From NCBI GenBank assembly GCA_013002885.1, contig JABDLS010000129.1, forward strand, positions 1 through 32,759: a stretch of DNA of 32,759 nucleotides, in the 5' to 3' direction. A program made the position numbers and the translations under genes. The notes below the pieces were generated by a model. That model did no database searches, was not told where the DNA came from, and saw nothing but the letters and a program-made list of their open reading frames with translations. Source of the DNA: Gemmatimonadota bacterium. GTDB taxonomy: Bacteria; Gemmatimonadota; Gemmatimonadetes; Longimicrobiales; Gaopeijiaceae. Position 1 is the stretch's first letter; each line of letters opens with the position of its first letter. Positions 8,606 through 17,236 of this stretch are shown in pieces.

Positions 8606-10309
8606 GTGGCTTCCGAAGCCATTCGCGCAGCCATCGCCGAGATCCTCGGCGAAATGGGTGTCGCCGAGGCCGAGATTCAGTTCGAGAGGCCTCGGGACCC
8701 TACCCACGGCGATGTGGCGACCAACGTCGCCCTGACCCTGGCCCGGTCGTTGAAACGGTCCCCACGGGAGATCGCCGAGGACATCGCGGCGCGTCTGGAC
8801 GTCCATCGGGCCGGTGTGGAGACAGTCGAAGTGGCCGGTCCTGGCTTCCTGAACTTCCGCTTCGCTGCGGGAGCCGTGGCTTCGGCGGTGGCCGAGGTCA
8901 TCGAGTCCGACGAGGCCTACGGTCGAACGGACTCGGGAGCCGGCGAGGACGTGATGGTGGAGTTCGTTTCGGCGAACCCGACGGGCCCCCTTCACCTGGG
9001 CCATGGTCGACAGGCCGCCCTCGGCGACGCCATAGCCTCCCTCCTGGAGTGGACCGGCTGGAAGGTCCACCGGGAGTTCTACTACAACGACAGCGGGCGC
9101 CAGATGGACCTGCTGGCCCTCAGTGTCCGGGCCCGCTACCGGCAGGCCCTGGGCAGGGACGATGCTCTTCCCGACGACGGCTACCAGGGCGAGTACGTGA
9201 AGGACGTGGCCGACGGTCTGGTGGAGGAGGTAGGGGACCGGTACCTGGACGACGATTCGAACGACGCCCTGGACGCCATCCGCACGCACGCCGTCCGCAT
9301 GCTCCGAGCTGAGCAGGATCGCGACCTGGGTGAGTTCCGGGTTCGCTTCGACGAGTACTTTCTCGAGTCGTCGCTGTACGACGGCGGGCTCGTCGATGAG
9401 ACCATCCAGCGGCTACGCGAGACAGGCCTCGTCTACGAGAAGGACGACGCTACCTGGCTCGAGACCTCGAGGTTCGGAGATCAAAAAGACCGGGTGATGG
9501 TGCGTGGAAACGGTCAGCCCACCTACTTCCTCCCGGATGTGGCGTACCACATGACCAAGTGGGAGCGGGGGTACCGACGGGTCATCAACGTGCAAGGCTC
9601 GGATCACCACGGGACGGTGGATCGGGTCCGTGCGGGCCTGCAGGCCCTGGGACTGCCGGCCGGATACCCCGAGTACGTCCTCCACCAGATGGTGCGGGTG
9701 GAGAAGGATGGCGAGGAGGTGAAGTTCTCCAAGCGTGCCGGTTCGGGAATGACACTCCGGGAGCTGTTCGAGGAAGTGGGCGTCGACGTCACCCGCTACT
9801 TCTTCCAGATGCGTAAGCCCGACGCCCATCTGCTTTTCGACATGGACATGGCACTGGACCAATCCGACAAGAATCCGGTCTACAAGGTCCAGTACGCCCA
9901 TGCCAGGATGTGCTCCATTTTCCGAAAGGCGGGCCTCGAGCCGTCAGAGATCGATGGCGCCGGCGCCGACCTTTCGGTACTGCGCCACGAGTCCGAGCGC
10001 GAGCTCATAAAGGAGCTTGGGGATTTCCCCGAAATCGTGGAGCGGGCCGCGCGGGATGCGTCTCCCCACGTCGTTTGTGACTACCTGGAACAGACCGCGG
10101 GGGCCGCCAACTCGTGGTATCACGCAGGCAACCCGACGCGAAATCCCGAGTTGGCCGTTCTCACCGACGATCGGACCCTCCGCGCGGCCAGGCTGGCCCT
10201 GGCCCGGGCCGTGCAGATCGTGCTTCGCAACGGCCTGACCCTGCTGGGCATCGATGCGCCGCACGAGATGATCCGGGGCGAAGACGGATCCGACGAAGAA
10301 AGCCACTGA
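8606..10309 (+). CDS. argS: Arginyl-tRNA synthetase
   Basis: The enzyme charges tRNA-Arg in the cytoplasm. The GTG at 8606 follows the fmdB stop directly and gives 567 residues, normal for ArgS. The frame extends upstream but overlaps fmdB and is not used. The N-terminal tRNA-binding Add-1 domain occupies about 1-100. The class I HIGH motif appears as HLGHGR (130-135) after SANPTGPLH. The NDSGRQMDLLALSVRARY segment follows. The KMSKS equivalent is KFSKRAG (373-379), as is usual in ArgS, and then come MRKPDAHLLFDMDMALDQS and the NPVYKVQYAHAR signature that opens the anticodon domain. The C-terminal DALR domain runs to the end. The start has no clear Shine-Dalgarno, so reinitiation after fmdB is plausible. 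Confidence 0.96.
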   Translation: MASEAIRAAIAEILGEMGVAEAEIQFERPRDPTHGDVATNVALTLARSLKRSPREIAEDIAARLDVHRAGVETVEVAGPGFLNFRFAAGAVASAVAEVIESDEAYGRTDSGAGEDVMVEFVSANPTGPLHLGHGRQAALGDAIASLLEWTGWKVHREFYYNDSGRQMDLLALSVRARYRQALGRDDALPDDGYQGEYVKDVADGLVEEVGDRYLDDDSNDALDAIRTHAVRMLRAEQDRDLGEFRVRFDEYFLESSLYDGGLVDETIQRLRETGLVYEKDDATWLETSRFGDQKDRVMVRGNGQPTYFLPDVAYHMTKWERGYRRVINVQGSDHHGTVDRVRAGLQALGLPAGYPEYVLHQMVRVEKDGEEVKFSKRAGSGMTLRELFEEVGVDVTRYFFQMRKPDAHLLFDMDMALDQSDKNPVYKVQYAHARMCSIFRKAGLEPSEIDGAGADLSVLRHESERELIKELGDFPEIVERAARDASPHVVCDYLEQTAGAANSWYHAGNPTRNPELAVLTDDRTLRAARLALARAVQIVLRNGLTLLGIDAPHEMIRGEDGSDEESH

Positions 10310-10325
10310 AAACGAGGAAGACTGA

Positions 10326-11297
10326 GTGTCCATTCTCTGCGTAGGCAGCGTCGCACTCGACTCTGTGGAGACCCCCTTCGGCAAGGCCGACCGGGTGCTC
10401 GGCGGCTCGGCGGTGTACTTCGGTGCCGCGGCGACGGCCTTCCACCCCGTCCAGATCGTGGGCGTGGTCGGCGACGACTATCCGCTGGACGATCTCGGCT
10501 TTCTCGAGGCCCGGGGCGCCGACCTGGGCGGCATCGAGCGGGCTGCGGGAGAGAGCTTCTTCTGGGCCGGTCGGTACCACTACGACCTGAACACCCGGGA
10601 CACGCTGGACACCCGACTCGGCGTCTTCGCCGACTTCGACCCGAAGATCCCCGACGCGTTTCGGGGGGCTCGTTACGTCTTCCTCGGCAACATCGACCCG
10701 GTCCTCCAGCTCGACGTGCTGGACCAGGTAGCCGCACCGGATGTGGTGGCGTGCGACACCATGAACTACTGGATCGAGGGGAGCAGGGACGCTCTGCTTC
10801 GTCTTCTGGAGCGTGTCGACATCCTCCTGGTCAACGACGAGGAAGTCCGACAGCTGGCTGGGAAGAGCAACCTTCTGAAGGCTGCCAGCTGGGTGCAGGA
10901 CCGGGGGCCGGGCATCGTCGTCGTCAAGAAGGGGGAGCACGGAGCCATCCTCTTCGGCGACGATTGGATCTTCTACGTGCCGGGCTATCCTCTCGAAGAG
11001 ATCTTCGATCCCACGGGAGCAGGCGATGCTTTCGCGGGAGGCTTCATGGGATATCTGGCTCAGTCGGATTCGGTCGACGCCGCCCATCTGAGAAGGGCCA
11101 TGGTCTACGGGTCGGCGCTCGGGTCGTTCGCGTGCGAGGAGTTCAGCATCGGACGGCTACGCGACCTGACTCGTGACGAGGTAAGCGAGCGGGTGCGGCA
11201 CTTTCGGAGGCTCACGGCCTTCGAGACCGACTTCGAGGGCGACGGCGCGGTGGGCGCGGTGGCCTCGGCAGCGACGGGATCCCCGGACGGATCATGA
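10326..11297 (+). CDS. PfkB/ribokinase-family sugar or nucleoside kinase
   Basis: The fold is that of the ribokinase family, which phosphorylates a sugar, nucleoside or related hydroxyl with ATP. The N-terminus ILCVGSVALDSVETPFG and the glycine pair in VLGGSAVYFGAAA form the substrate-binding part. The C-terminal signature DPTGAGDAFAGG (from residue 228) holds the catalytic Asp234 and the anion hole. The 323 residues end in an Ala/Gly-rich tail. A GAGGAAG Shine-Dalgarno precedes the GTG start. The substrate cannot be read from the sequence. Its position directly before purM with a four-base overlap hints at a nucleotide-related role, but this is only context. Confidence 0.85.
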   Translation: MSILCVGSVALDSVETPFGKADRVLGGSAVYFGAAATAFHPVQIVGVVGDDYPLDDLGFLEARGADLGGIERAAGESFFWAGRYHYDLNTRDTLDTRLGVFADFDPKIPDAFRGARYVFLGNIDPVLQLDVLDQVAAPDVVACDTMNYWIEGSRDALLRLLERVDILLVNDEEVRQLAGKSNLLKAASWVQDRGPGIVVVKKGEHGAILFGDDWIFYVPGYPLEEIFDPTGAGDAFAGGFMGYLAQSDSVDAAHLRRAMVYGSALGSFACEEFSIGRLRDLTRDEVSERVRHFRRLTAFETDFEGDGAVGAVASAATGSPDGS

Positions 11298-12355
11298 CCC
11301 AAGATCCGAAGGGGGCGGGAAGGCCGACGAGGGAAGGACTCAGCTACGCCGACGCAGGCGTCGATCTCGACGCCGCAGAGCGGACCAAAGAGGGGCTGAA
11401 GGCGCTTGTCGCGTCCACCCGTGACCGCTTCACCCTCTCGGAGCTGGGCCAGTTCGGAGGCCTCTACCAGGTGCCGGATGATGTCGCCGGCCCGGTTCTC
11501 GTCTCCAGCGCCGACGGCGTGGGCACCAAGCTCAAGCTGGCCTTCGCCACCGGCCGTCACGACACGGTCGGCCAATGCCTCGTCAATCACTGCGTCAACG
11601 ACATCCTGGTCCAGGGAGCCCGGCCGCTCTTCTTCCTGGACTACCTCGCGACCGGCGAGATGGACGAAGCGGTCGTGAACGACGTCGTGCGGGGCGTAGC
11701 AATCGCCTGCAAGGAGAACTCCTGCGCCCTTCTCGGCGGCGAGACGGCCCAGATGCCCGACTTCTATGCAGACGACGAGTACGACCTGGCCGGATTCGTC
11801 GTGGGCATCGTCGCCCGTGACGACGTTCTGGACGGCTCCAGGATCAGCGCCGGTGACGCCCTCGTGGGGCTCGCGTCCACGGGTCTGCACACCAACGGGT
11901 ATACCCTGGCGCGAAAGATCGTCTTCGAGGTCATGGGCCTACAGGTCGACGATGGACTCCCGGGGACTGGACGTAGCGTCGGCGAGGAGCTCCTTGCCGT
12001 TCATCGTAGCTATCTGAATGTCCTGACGGGTCCGCTGTCCTCGGGGATCGTCCACGGACTGGCTCACATCACCGGGGGTGGGATCCCCGGAAATCTGCCC
12101 CGGGTTCTGCCCGATGGTCTCGGGGCGCAGGTGGATCGGGAGGCGTGGGAGGTCCCGGCCGTCTTCCGTTCCCTCCAGGACGCCGGTGACGTTTCCAGGG
12201 GCGAGATGGATCGGGTATTCAACATGGGCGTCGGTATGATCGTCGTCGTCGACCCATCCGAGGTCGATTCCGTGATGGCGGAGGCGTCTGCCGCAGAGAT
12301 CGAGGCGTGGACCATCGGGTCGGTGGTGGACGGACGCGGAGTCCGCTACCGGTGA
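11294..12355 (+). CDS. purM: Phosphoribosylformylglycinamidine cyclo-ligase (AIR synthetase)
   Basis: PurM closes the imidazole ring, converting FGAM and ATP to AIR in purine synthesis. The 353 residues show the opening LSYADAGVDLDAAERTKEGLK, the FGGLYQVP and LVSSADGVGTKLKLA segments, VNHCVNDILVQGARPLFFLDY, GGETAQMPDFY, GLHTNGYTLARK and HITGGGIPGNLPRVLP. These are all hallmarks of the family. ATP binding and dimerisation regions are intact and the length is normal (E. coli 345). The ATG overlaps the kinase stop by four bases, and its own stop overlaps the GTG of the next gene. No other pur gene is in the window. Confidence 0.97.
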   Translation: MTQDPKGAGRPTREGLSYADAGVDLDAAERTKEGLKALVASTRDRFTLSELGQFGGLYQVPDDVAGPVLVSSADGVGTKLKLAFATGRHDTVGQCLVNHCVNDILVQGARPLFFLDYLATGEMDEAVVNDVVRGVAIACKENSCALLGGETAQMPDFYADDEYDLAGFVVGIVARDDVLDGSRISAGDALVGLASTGLHTNGYTLARKIVFEVMGLQVDDGLPGTGRSVGEELLAVHRSYLNVLTGPLSSGIVHGLAHITGGGIPGNLPRVLPDGLGAQVDREAWEVPAVFRSLQDAGDVSRGEMDRVFNMGVGMIVVVDPSEVDSVMAEASAAEIEAWTIGSVVDGRGVRYR

Positions 12356-13320
12356 GGCTCGGTCGGCTGGTGACTCGGGTCGCCCTGGGGGCTGGCGTGG
12401 GAACGGTGCTGTCCTTGGCTCCGGCTTCCGTCCTCGCTCAGACGGCGGCTTCGGTTGCCGCTCGCTGTGTCGTGGCAGGCGGCGACGTCGACCTCTGCCG
12501 CACCGGCGCGACCGCTGCCCACTCGCTCCTTGGTCATTCAGCGCTGCAGGCTGGCATGGGATCTCCCATACCCGGCACCGCATCGAATCTCGGCACGCGG
12601 GTGGGGGGAGACCCTCGTCTCTCGTTCTACGTTCAATCCACCGCCTCGTCGTGGGGCCTCCCGGGGAGGGCCGACTTCGCCGAGGAGACGAGCCCACTCG
12701 TGACGGGAATCCGGCTCGGCGCCGCGGCGGGACTGTTCGACGGATTCCGCCTCATGCCCACGGTGGGTGGGTTCCTCGCCACCGACGTCTTCGTCGACGC
12801 ATCGACGGTTTTTACGGGTGGAGGTGACGGCTTCTCGGGTCGGCACAGCGCGTTCGCCCTGGGAGCCAGGATCGGACTCGTCCGTGAAGGCTTCACGCTT
12901 CCCGGGGCCTCCGTCTCCCTCGCTCGCCGCTTCTCCGGATCCCTGGGCTATGGCGATGCTCCGGCCGGCGACGTCGTCGATGTCGTTGTCGATCCGTCGA
13001 CCACCTCGCTGCGATTCGCCGTGAGCAAGGACCTCTTCGCCGTCGAGGTCCTCGGCGGATTCGGGTGGGACCGCTTTTTCAGCGACGTGACGCTCCAGAT
13101 GTCCGACGGTGGAGGTGGCACGTTGGTCGTCGACGACGCCATGGAGGGGAGTCGGCGCCTCTACTTCGCCAGCGCGGCCATGACGTTCAGCCTGGTCCTG
13201 ACCCTCTCGGTAGAGGGCGGCTGGGCCGGGGGGGCGTCCGTGATTCCCGGCTACACGGGAGCATTCGATCCCTCGTCGGGCGGCGCCTTCGGCTCGTTCT
13301 CTGCTCGGTTGGTCTTTTGA
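12352..13320 (+). CDS. Predicted outer-membrane beta-barrel protein, unknown function
   Basis: I do not recognise a named family. The GTG at 12352 overlaps the purM stop and begins a typical Sec signal peptide: Arg-rich start, hydrophobic core about 8-24, cleavage near VLA/Q at 29-30. The mature part is rich in Gly, Ser and alternating hydrophobic/polar stretches such as FRLMPTVGGFLATDVFVD and SLRFAVSKDLFAVEVLGGF. It ends in a terminal Phe (SFSARLVF), the C-terminal signature read by the BAM assembly machinery. The 322-residue size fits a small barrel of perhaps 8-12 strands. Two Cys near the N-terminus (about 40 and 50) could form a disulfide. Coupling with purM and ribD by overlaps on both sides is odd for an envelope protein. 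Confidence 0.65.
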   Translation: MRLGRLVTRVALGAGVGTVLSLAPASVLAQTAASVAARCVVAGGDVDLCRTGATAAHSLLGHSALQAGMGSPIPGTASNLGTRVGGDPRLSFYVQSTASSWGLPGRADFAEETSPLVTGIRLGAAAGLFDGFRLMPTVGGFLATDVFVDASTVFTGGGDGFSGRHSAFALGARIGLVREGFTLPGASVSLARRFSGSLGYGDAPAGDVVDVVVDPSTTSLRFAVSKDLFAVEVLGGFGWDRFFSDVTLQMSDGGGGTLVVDDAMEGSRRLYFASAAMTFSLVLTLSVEGGWAGGASVIPGYTGAFDPSSGGAFGSFSARLVF

Positions 13321-14453
13321 ACGACGAGGGCGAATTCACCGCCATCGATCGCGTCCACCTGGAGCGCGCCCGGCTCCTGGCCCATCGCGGCTGGGGACAC
13401 GTGCACCCCAATCCCATCGTCGGATGCGTCATCGTCCGAGATGGGGAGATGGTCGCGGAGGGATGGCACACCGAGTACGGGGGCCCCCACGCTGAAGTCA
13501 TGGCGCTCCATGAAGCAGGGGCGGCGGCCGAAGGAGCTACGGCGTACGTCAGCCTCGAGCCGTGCAGCCACCAGGGGAAGACGCCACCGTGTACCGAAGC
13601 CCTGCTGCGAGCGGGCATCGGCAGGGTGGTCTATGGTGCTGCCGATCCCGGGGAGGCCTCTCGCGGCGGGGGCGCCCGTCTGCGGGAGGCCGGAGTTGAG
13701 GTAGTGGGTCCTACCTGGACCGTCGCGCGGGCCCGTTCCGAGAATCCGGCCTTCATGCATGGGGCACGGGATCCCGCTCCCTTCATCGCCCTCAAGCTCG
13801 CCATGACGTTGGATGCCCGTATCGCCGCCGGCGCTGGGAAGAGCACCCGAATCACCGGCCCCGAGGCCGAACTGGAAGTGCACCGGCTCCGTAAGGGCTT
13901 CGACGCCATCATGGTGGGGGGAAGCACCGCCACTATCGACGACGCCCGGCTGACCGTCAGGCGGGTACCTCCCGGCCGAAAGGCTCCCGCCAGGATCGTG
14001 CTTTCGCCCGACGCTGATCTTCCCCCGGGCGCGCGCCTCTTCGACGACATCGAGGACGCTCCGGTCCATGTCTTCTGCCGCGCCGACGCGCCAGATCTGG
14101 CCGTCAAGCGTTTGGAGGCGGAGGGAGCCGCGGTGCACGGCGTCGCTCACAACAACGGCCTCCTCGACCTCGGGTTGGTTTCGCGTAAGGCTCGCGAGCT
14201 GGACTTCCGTGCCATTCTCTGTGAGGGCGGAGGCCGCCTCGCTTCGGGTCTCCTCCAGGAGGGCAGGGTGCAGCGCCTCTACCTTTTCGTGGCGCCTCGC
14301 ACGCTGGGCCCGGGAGCGGTGCCGGCCTTCCCCGACGGCGACAGGCTGGACTGGACGGCCTTCGGCCCGGCGGTACCGCCCATCACCCTCGGGTCGGACA
14401 CCCTCATTGTTCTGGATCGCCAGGAGGATTCCGGCGTCGAGGAGAAGGCCTGA
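13317..14453 (+). CDS. ribD: Bifunctional riboflavin deaminase/reductase
   Basis: RibD deaminates the pyrimidine from GTP cyclohydrolase II and reduces the ribose side chain. The deaminase domain (about 1-145) has PNPIVGCVIV (31-40), the proton-shuttle PHAE (57-60) and the zinc ligands in EPCSHQGKTPPC (81-92). The reductase domain (about 150-378) starts at PFIALKLAMTLDARIAAG and includes FDAIMVGGSTATIDDARLTVR and EGGGRLASGLL. No ATG or GTG lies near the family's N-terminus. TTG at 13317, overlapping the preceding TGA as TTGA, gives 378 residues, matching family length. The following ribE ATG overlaps the stop as TGATG. Confidence 0.94.
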   Translation: MNDEGEFTAIDRVHLERARLLAHRGWGHVHPNPIVGCVIVRDGEMVAEGWHTEYGGPHAEVMALHEAGAAAEGATAYVSLEPCSHQGKTPPCTEALLRAGIGRVVYGAADPGEASRGGGARLREAGVEVVGPTWTVARARSENPAFMHGARDPAPFIALKLAMTLDARIAAGAGKSTRITGPEAELEVHRLRKGFDAIMVGGSTATIDDARLTVRRVPPGRKAPARIVLSPDADLPPGARLFDDIEDAPVHVFCRADAPDLAVKRLEAEGAAVHGVAHNNGLLDLGLVSRKARELDFRAILCEGGGRLASGLLQEGRVQRLYLFVAPRTLGPGAVPAFPDGDRLDWTAFGPAVPPITLGSDTLIVLDRQEDSGVEEKA

Positions 14454-15085
14454 TGTTCACCGGCATCGTGGAAACGACCGGTAGGGTGGTCGAGGTACAG
14501 AAGCGCGAGTCCACCAGCCGACTCCGGTTCGGCGCTCCGACCATCGCCGGAGACCTCGGCCTCGGGGATTCGGTCGCGGTAGATGGCGCGTGTCTCACCG
14601 TCACCGAACTGAGCCCGGACGAGTTCTCGGTAGACGTCATCGGCACGACGCTCGATCGGACCGTAGCCGGCATGTATGGCCCCGGCGCGCGCGTCAACCT
14701 CGAGCGGGCGGCCCGACTCAACGCGCGCATCGATGGGCATCTCGTTCAAGGACATGTAGATGGTGTCGGTCACTTAAAGCGGCGCATGAAGTCGGGGGAG
14801 TACTGGCTTCTGGACTTCGACATTCCCACGGAGATCCTCGACCTCACCGTCGAGCACGGCTCCATCACGCTCAACGGGGTCAGCCTGACCGTGAGTGAAC
14901 TCCTACCGGAAAGCGGGGTTCGTATCGGCGTCATCCCGTACACCTATGAGCACACGAACCTCGGAGAGCTCGAAGAGGGCTCTCCGGTGAACGTAGAGGG
15001 TGATCTCATCGGGAAGTACGTCGCGAGGATTCTCTCCGCGCGGGGGCGCGACCCCGCCGGCAAGCTGCACGAGGGCCGGGCATGA
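14453..15085 (+). CDS. ribE: Riboflavin synthase, alpha chain
   Basis: The enzyme dismutates two 6,7-dimethyl-8-ribityllumazine molecules to riboflavin. The 210 residues contain two copies of the lumazine-binding fold. The first starts with MFTGIVETTGRV and contains GDSVAVDGACLTVTEL. The second contains GHLVQGHVDGVG and GSITLNGVSLTVSEL. The N-terminal MFTGIVE sequence is the family signature and fixes the ATG at 14453. The gene shares one base with the ribD stop and overlaps ribBA by four bases. Confidence 0.96.
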   Translation: MFTGIVETTGRVVEVQKRESTSRLRFGAPTIAGDLGLGDSVAVDGACLTVTELSPDEFSVDVIGTTLDRTVAGMYGPGARVNLERAARLNARIDGHLVQGHVDGVGHLKRRMKSGEYWLLDFDIPTEILDLTVEHGSITLNGVSLTVSELLPESGVRIGVIPYTYEHTNLGELEEGSPVNVEGDLIGKYVARILSARGRDPAGKLHEGRA

Positions 15086-16281
15086 AGTTCGACAACGTCG
15101 AGGACGCCATCGAGGACATCCGTCAGGGGCGGATGATCATCGTGGCCGACGACGAGGACCGGGAGAACGAGGGAGACCTTGTGATGGCCGCGTCCATGGT
15201 GACGGCGGACCATGTGAATTTCATGGCCCAGTTCGGCCGGGGGCTCATCTGCGTCACCCTCACTCCCGAGCGGGCCGACGCCCTCGATCTGCCGCTCATG
15301 ACCGAACGCAACACCGATCCTCAAGGCACGGCATTCACCATCTCAGTCGATGCTCATACCCGGTTTGGCGTCACGACGGGCATCAGCGCCCAGGATCGGG
15401 CCAAGACCATTCAGGTCCTGGCGGACAAGGAGACGAAACCGACGGATCTACGGCGTCCCGGCCACATCTTCCCGCTTCGTGCCAAGGCGGGTGGCGTTCT
15501 CCGACGCGTCGGACAGACCGAGGCCTCGGTGGATCTGGCGGAATTGGGGGGGCTTCCCCCTGTGGGCGTCATCTGCGAGATCCTCGACGCCGATGGGAAG
15601 ATGGCTCGGCGGCCAGAACTCGAGGTCTTCGCCGAAGAGCACGACTTGAAGTTCATCACGGTGGCACAGCTCGTAGCGTACCGTCTCACCAAGACCCGCC
15701 TCGTGGAGCGGATTGCCGAGGCGAACATGCCTACGGCATTCGGCGACTTCCGGGTCATCGGTTACACCAGCGTCATGGACGGGCGCGAGCATGTCGCTCT
15801 GGTGAAGGGCGACATAGAGAGCAAGCCCGACGCTCTAGTCCGGATGCATTCGGAGTGCCTGACCGGAGACGTGTTCGGCTCCATGCGATGCGACTGCGGC
15901 GAACAGTTGGCTGCCGCAATGAAGCAGATCGACGAAGAAGGGTCCGGCGCCATCGTGTATCTGCGTCAAGAAGGCCGGGGTATCGGCCTCGGTAACAAGC
16001 TCAAGGCCTACCAGCTGCAGGATCAAGGCATGGATACGGTGGAGGCCAACGAGCATCTGGGCTTTCGCCCCGATCTGCGCGACTACGGCATCGGTGCCCA
16101 GATCCTCCTCGACCTCGGGCTGCACTCCATTCGCCTGCTCACGAACAACCCGAAGAAGATCGTCGGGCTGGATGGCTACGACATCGAGATCGTCGGTCGG
16201 GAAGCCCTGAAAGTGATCCCCGGTGAGCACAATGAGCACTATCTGGAAACGAAGCGCGCCAAGATGGGGCACATCCTTTGA
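15082..16281 (+). CDS. ribBA: Bifunctional 3,4-DHBP synthase / GTP cyclohydrolase II
   Basis: This fusion supplies both riboflavin precursors. The RibB half (about 1-200) makes dihydroxybutanone phosphate from ribulose 5-phosphate. It has VADDEDRENEGDLVMAA with the acidic metal site, TERNTDPQGTAFTISVDA, and RRPGHIFPLRAKAGGVLRR-like residues. The RibA half (about 205-399) opens GTP. It has the zinc cysteines in CLTGDVFGSMRCDCGEQ (from about residue 259), YLRQEGRGIGLGNKLKAYQLQ and LLTNNPKKIVGL. Both active sites look intact. The 399-residue length is standard for RibBA. Start and stop overlap neighbours (ATGA at 15082, TTGA at 16278). Confidence 0.97.
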   Translation: MKFDNVEDAIEDIRQGRMIIVADDEDRENEGDLVMAASMVTADHVNFMAQFGRGLICVTLTPERADALDLPLMTERNTDPQGTAFTISVDAHTRFGVTTGISAQDRAKTIQVLADKETKPTDLRRPGHIFPLRAKAGGVLRRVGQTEASVDLAELGGLPPVGVICEILDADGKMARRPELEVFAEEHDLKFITVAQLVAYRLTKTRLVERIAEANMPTAFGDFRVIGYTSVMDGREHVALVKGDIESKPDALVRMHSECLTGDVFGSMRCDCGEQLAAAMKQIDEEGSGAIVYLRQEGRGIGLGNKLKAYQLQDQGMDTVEANEHLGFRPDLRDYGIGAQILLDLGLHSIRLLTNNPKKIVGLDGYDIEIVGREALKVIPGEHNEHYLETKRAKMGHIL

Positions 16282-16772
16282 GTACCGGAGGGTCTCCCGT
16301 CGACGAACGCCGCGGCAAGGTCGGCGCTGCGGATGTGCGGACAGCGGTGGTGGCCGCACGCTTCAACAGCCACATCACGGACAGCCTCCTCGCCGGGGCC
16401 CTGGCCGCCCTTCGCGAGCACGGCGCTGCGGACGAAGACATTGTCAGCATCCGCGTGCCCGGCGCATGGGAGCTCCCGCAGACGGCCGCCAGGGTCGTCC
16501 GCTCGGGTGACTTCGACGCCGTGGTCGCTCTGGGGTGCGTGATCCGGGGTGAGACGCCCCACTTCGAGTATGTGTGCCAGGAGGTGAGCCTCGGTCTCGG
16601 GGCCGTGGCGCGGCGATCGGACATCCCTGTGGTCTTCGGCGTCCTCACGACCGATGACGACGCCCAGGCACTGGCACGTGCGGGGGCCGGCCGGGACAAC
16701 AAGGGGTACGAGGCGGCCATGGCTGCCCTCGAAATGGTGCAGGTCTACCGAAAACTCGGTGCCTCAGCGTGA
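16278..16772 (+). CDS. ribH: 6,7-dimethyl-8-ribityllumazine synthase
   Basis: RibH condenses dihydroxybutanone phosphate with the ribityl-pyrimidine to form lumazine. The family landmarks are [19 protein letters not shown], the substrate loop [28 protein letters not shown] with the catalytic His, [20 protein letters not shown] and [13 protein letters not shown]. The 164-residue length is normal. The TTG at 16278 overlaps the ribBA stop, and no ATG or GTG lies closer to the conserved N-terminus. With ribD, ribE and ribBA it makes the pathway to riboflavin complete apart from the phosphatase. nusB follows with a four-base overlap, a common arrangement of ribH. Confidence 0.96.
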   Translation: MSTGGSPVDERRGKVGAADVRTAVVAARFNSHITDSLLAGALAALREHGAADEDIVSIRVPGAWELPQTAARVVRSGDFDAVVALGCVIRGETPHFEYVCQEVSLGLGAVARRSDIPVVFGVLTTDDDAQALARAGAGRDNKGYEAAMAALEMVQVYRKLGASA

Positions 16773-17236
16773 GCCTTACCGAGGGCAGGGACCCGAAGCG
16801 TCTCGACCGACGTGAGCGGATCGACCGCAGTCGGGCACGTGCCTGGGCCCTCCAGATCCACTACCGGTGGGAGAGCAGCGGTGGCGAGGGCTCGCTCCGG
16901 GACACCCTCGTCGACACGACCGGGACCCGCAACATCGCGCCGCGGAGGCTGCCCTACATCCGTCGACTCGCGACGCTCCTCGACGAGCACGGCGACGAGA
17001 TCGATCGGCTCCTGGCGGCACGGTTGGACAATTGGTCTCTGGACCGGCTTTCACGGATCGACCGCGCCGTCCTCCGGATCGGCGCCGCGGAGCTCCTCTA
17101 CCAGGAGGAGATCCCCCCCAAGGTTGCCATCCAGGAGGCCATCCACCTGGCGGAGGCGTACGGCGGAGACGAGTCCCCCCGATTCGTGAACGGGGTGTTG
17201 GACGCGCTGTACAAGGAGCTAGCGGGCCGGACGTGA
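16769..17236 (+). CDS. nusB: Transcription antitermination factor NusB
   Basis: NusB with NusE (S10) binds boxA RNA and supports processive rRNA transcription. The 155-residue all-helical protein shows [13 protein letters not shown] near the N-terminus. It ends with the [40 protein letters not shown] and [14 protein letters not shown] segments that define the family. The GTG start overlaps the ribH stop, and the stop overlaps the glycosyltransferase GTG. The ribH-nusB pairing is widespread in bacteria. Confidence 0.95.
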   Translation: MSLTEGRDPKRLDRRERIDRSRARAWALQIHYRWESSGGEGSLRDTLVDTTGTRNIAPRRLPYIRRLATLLDEHGDEIDRLLAARLDNWSLDRLSRIDRAVLRIGAAELLYQEEIPPKVAIQEAIHLAEAYGGDESPRFVNGVLDALYKELAGRT

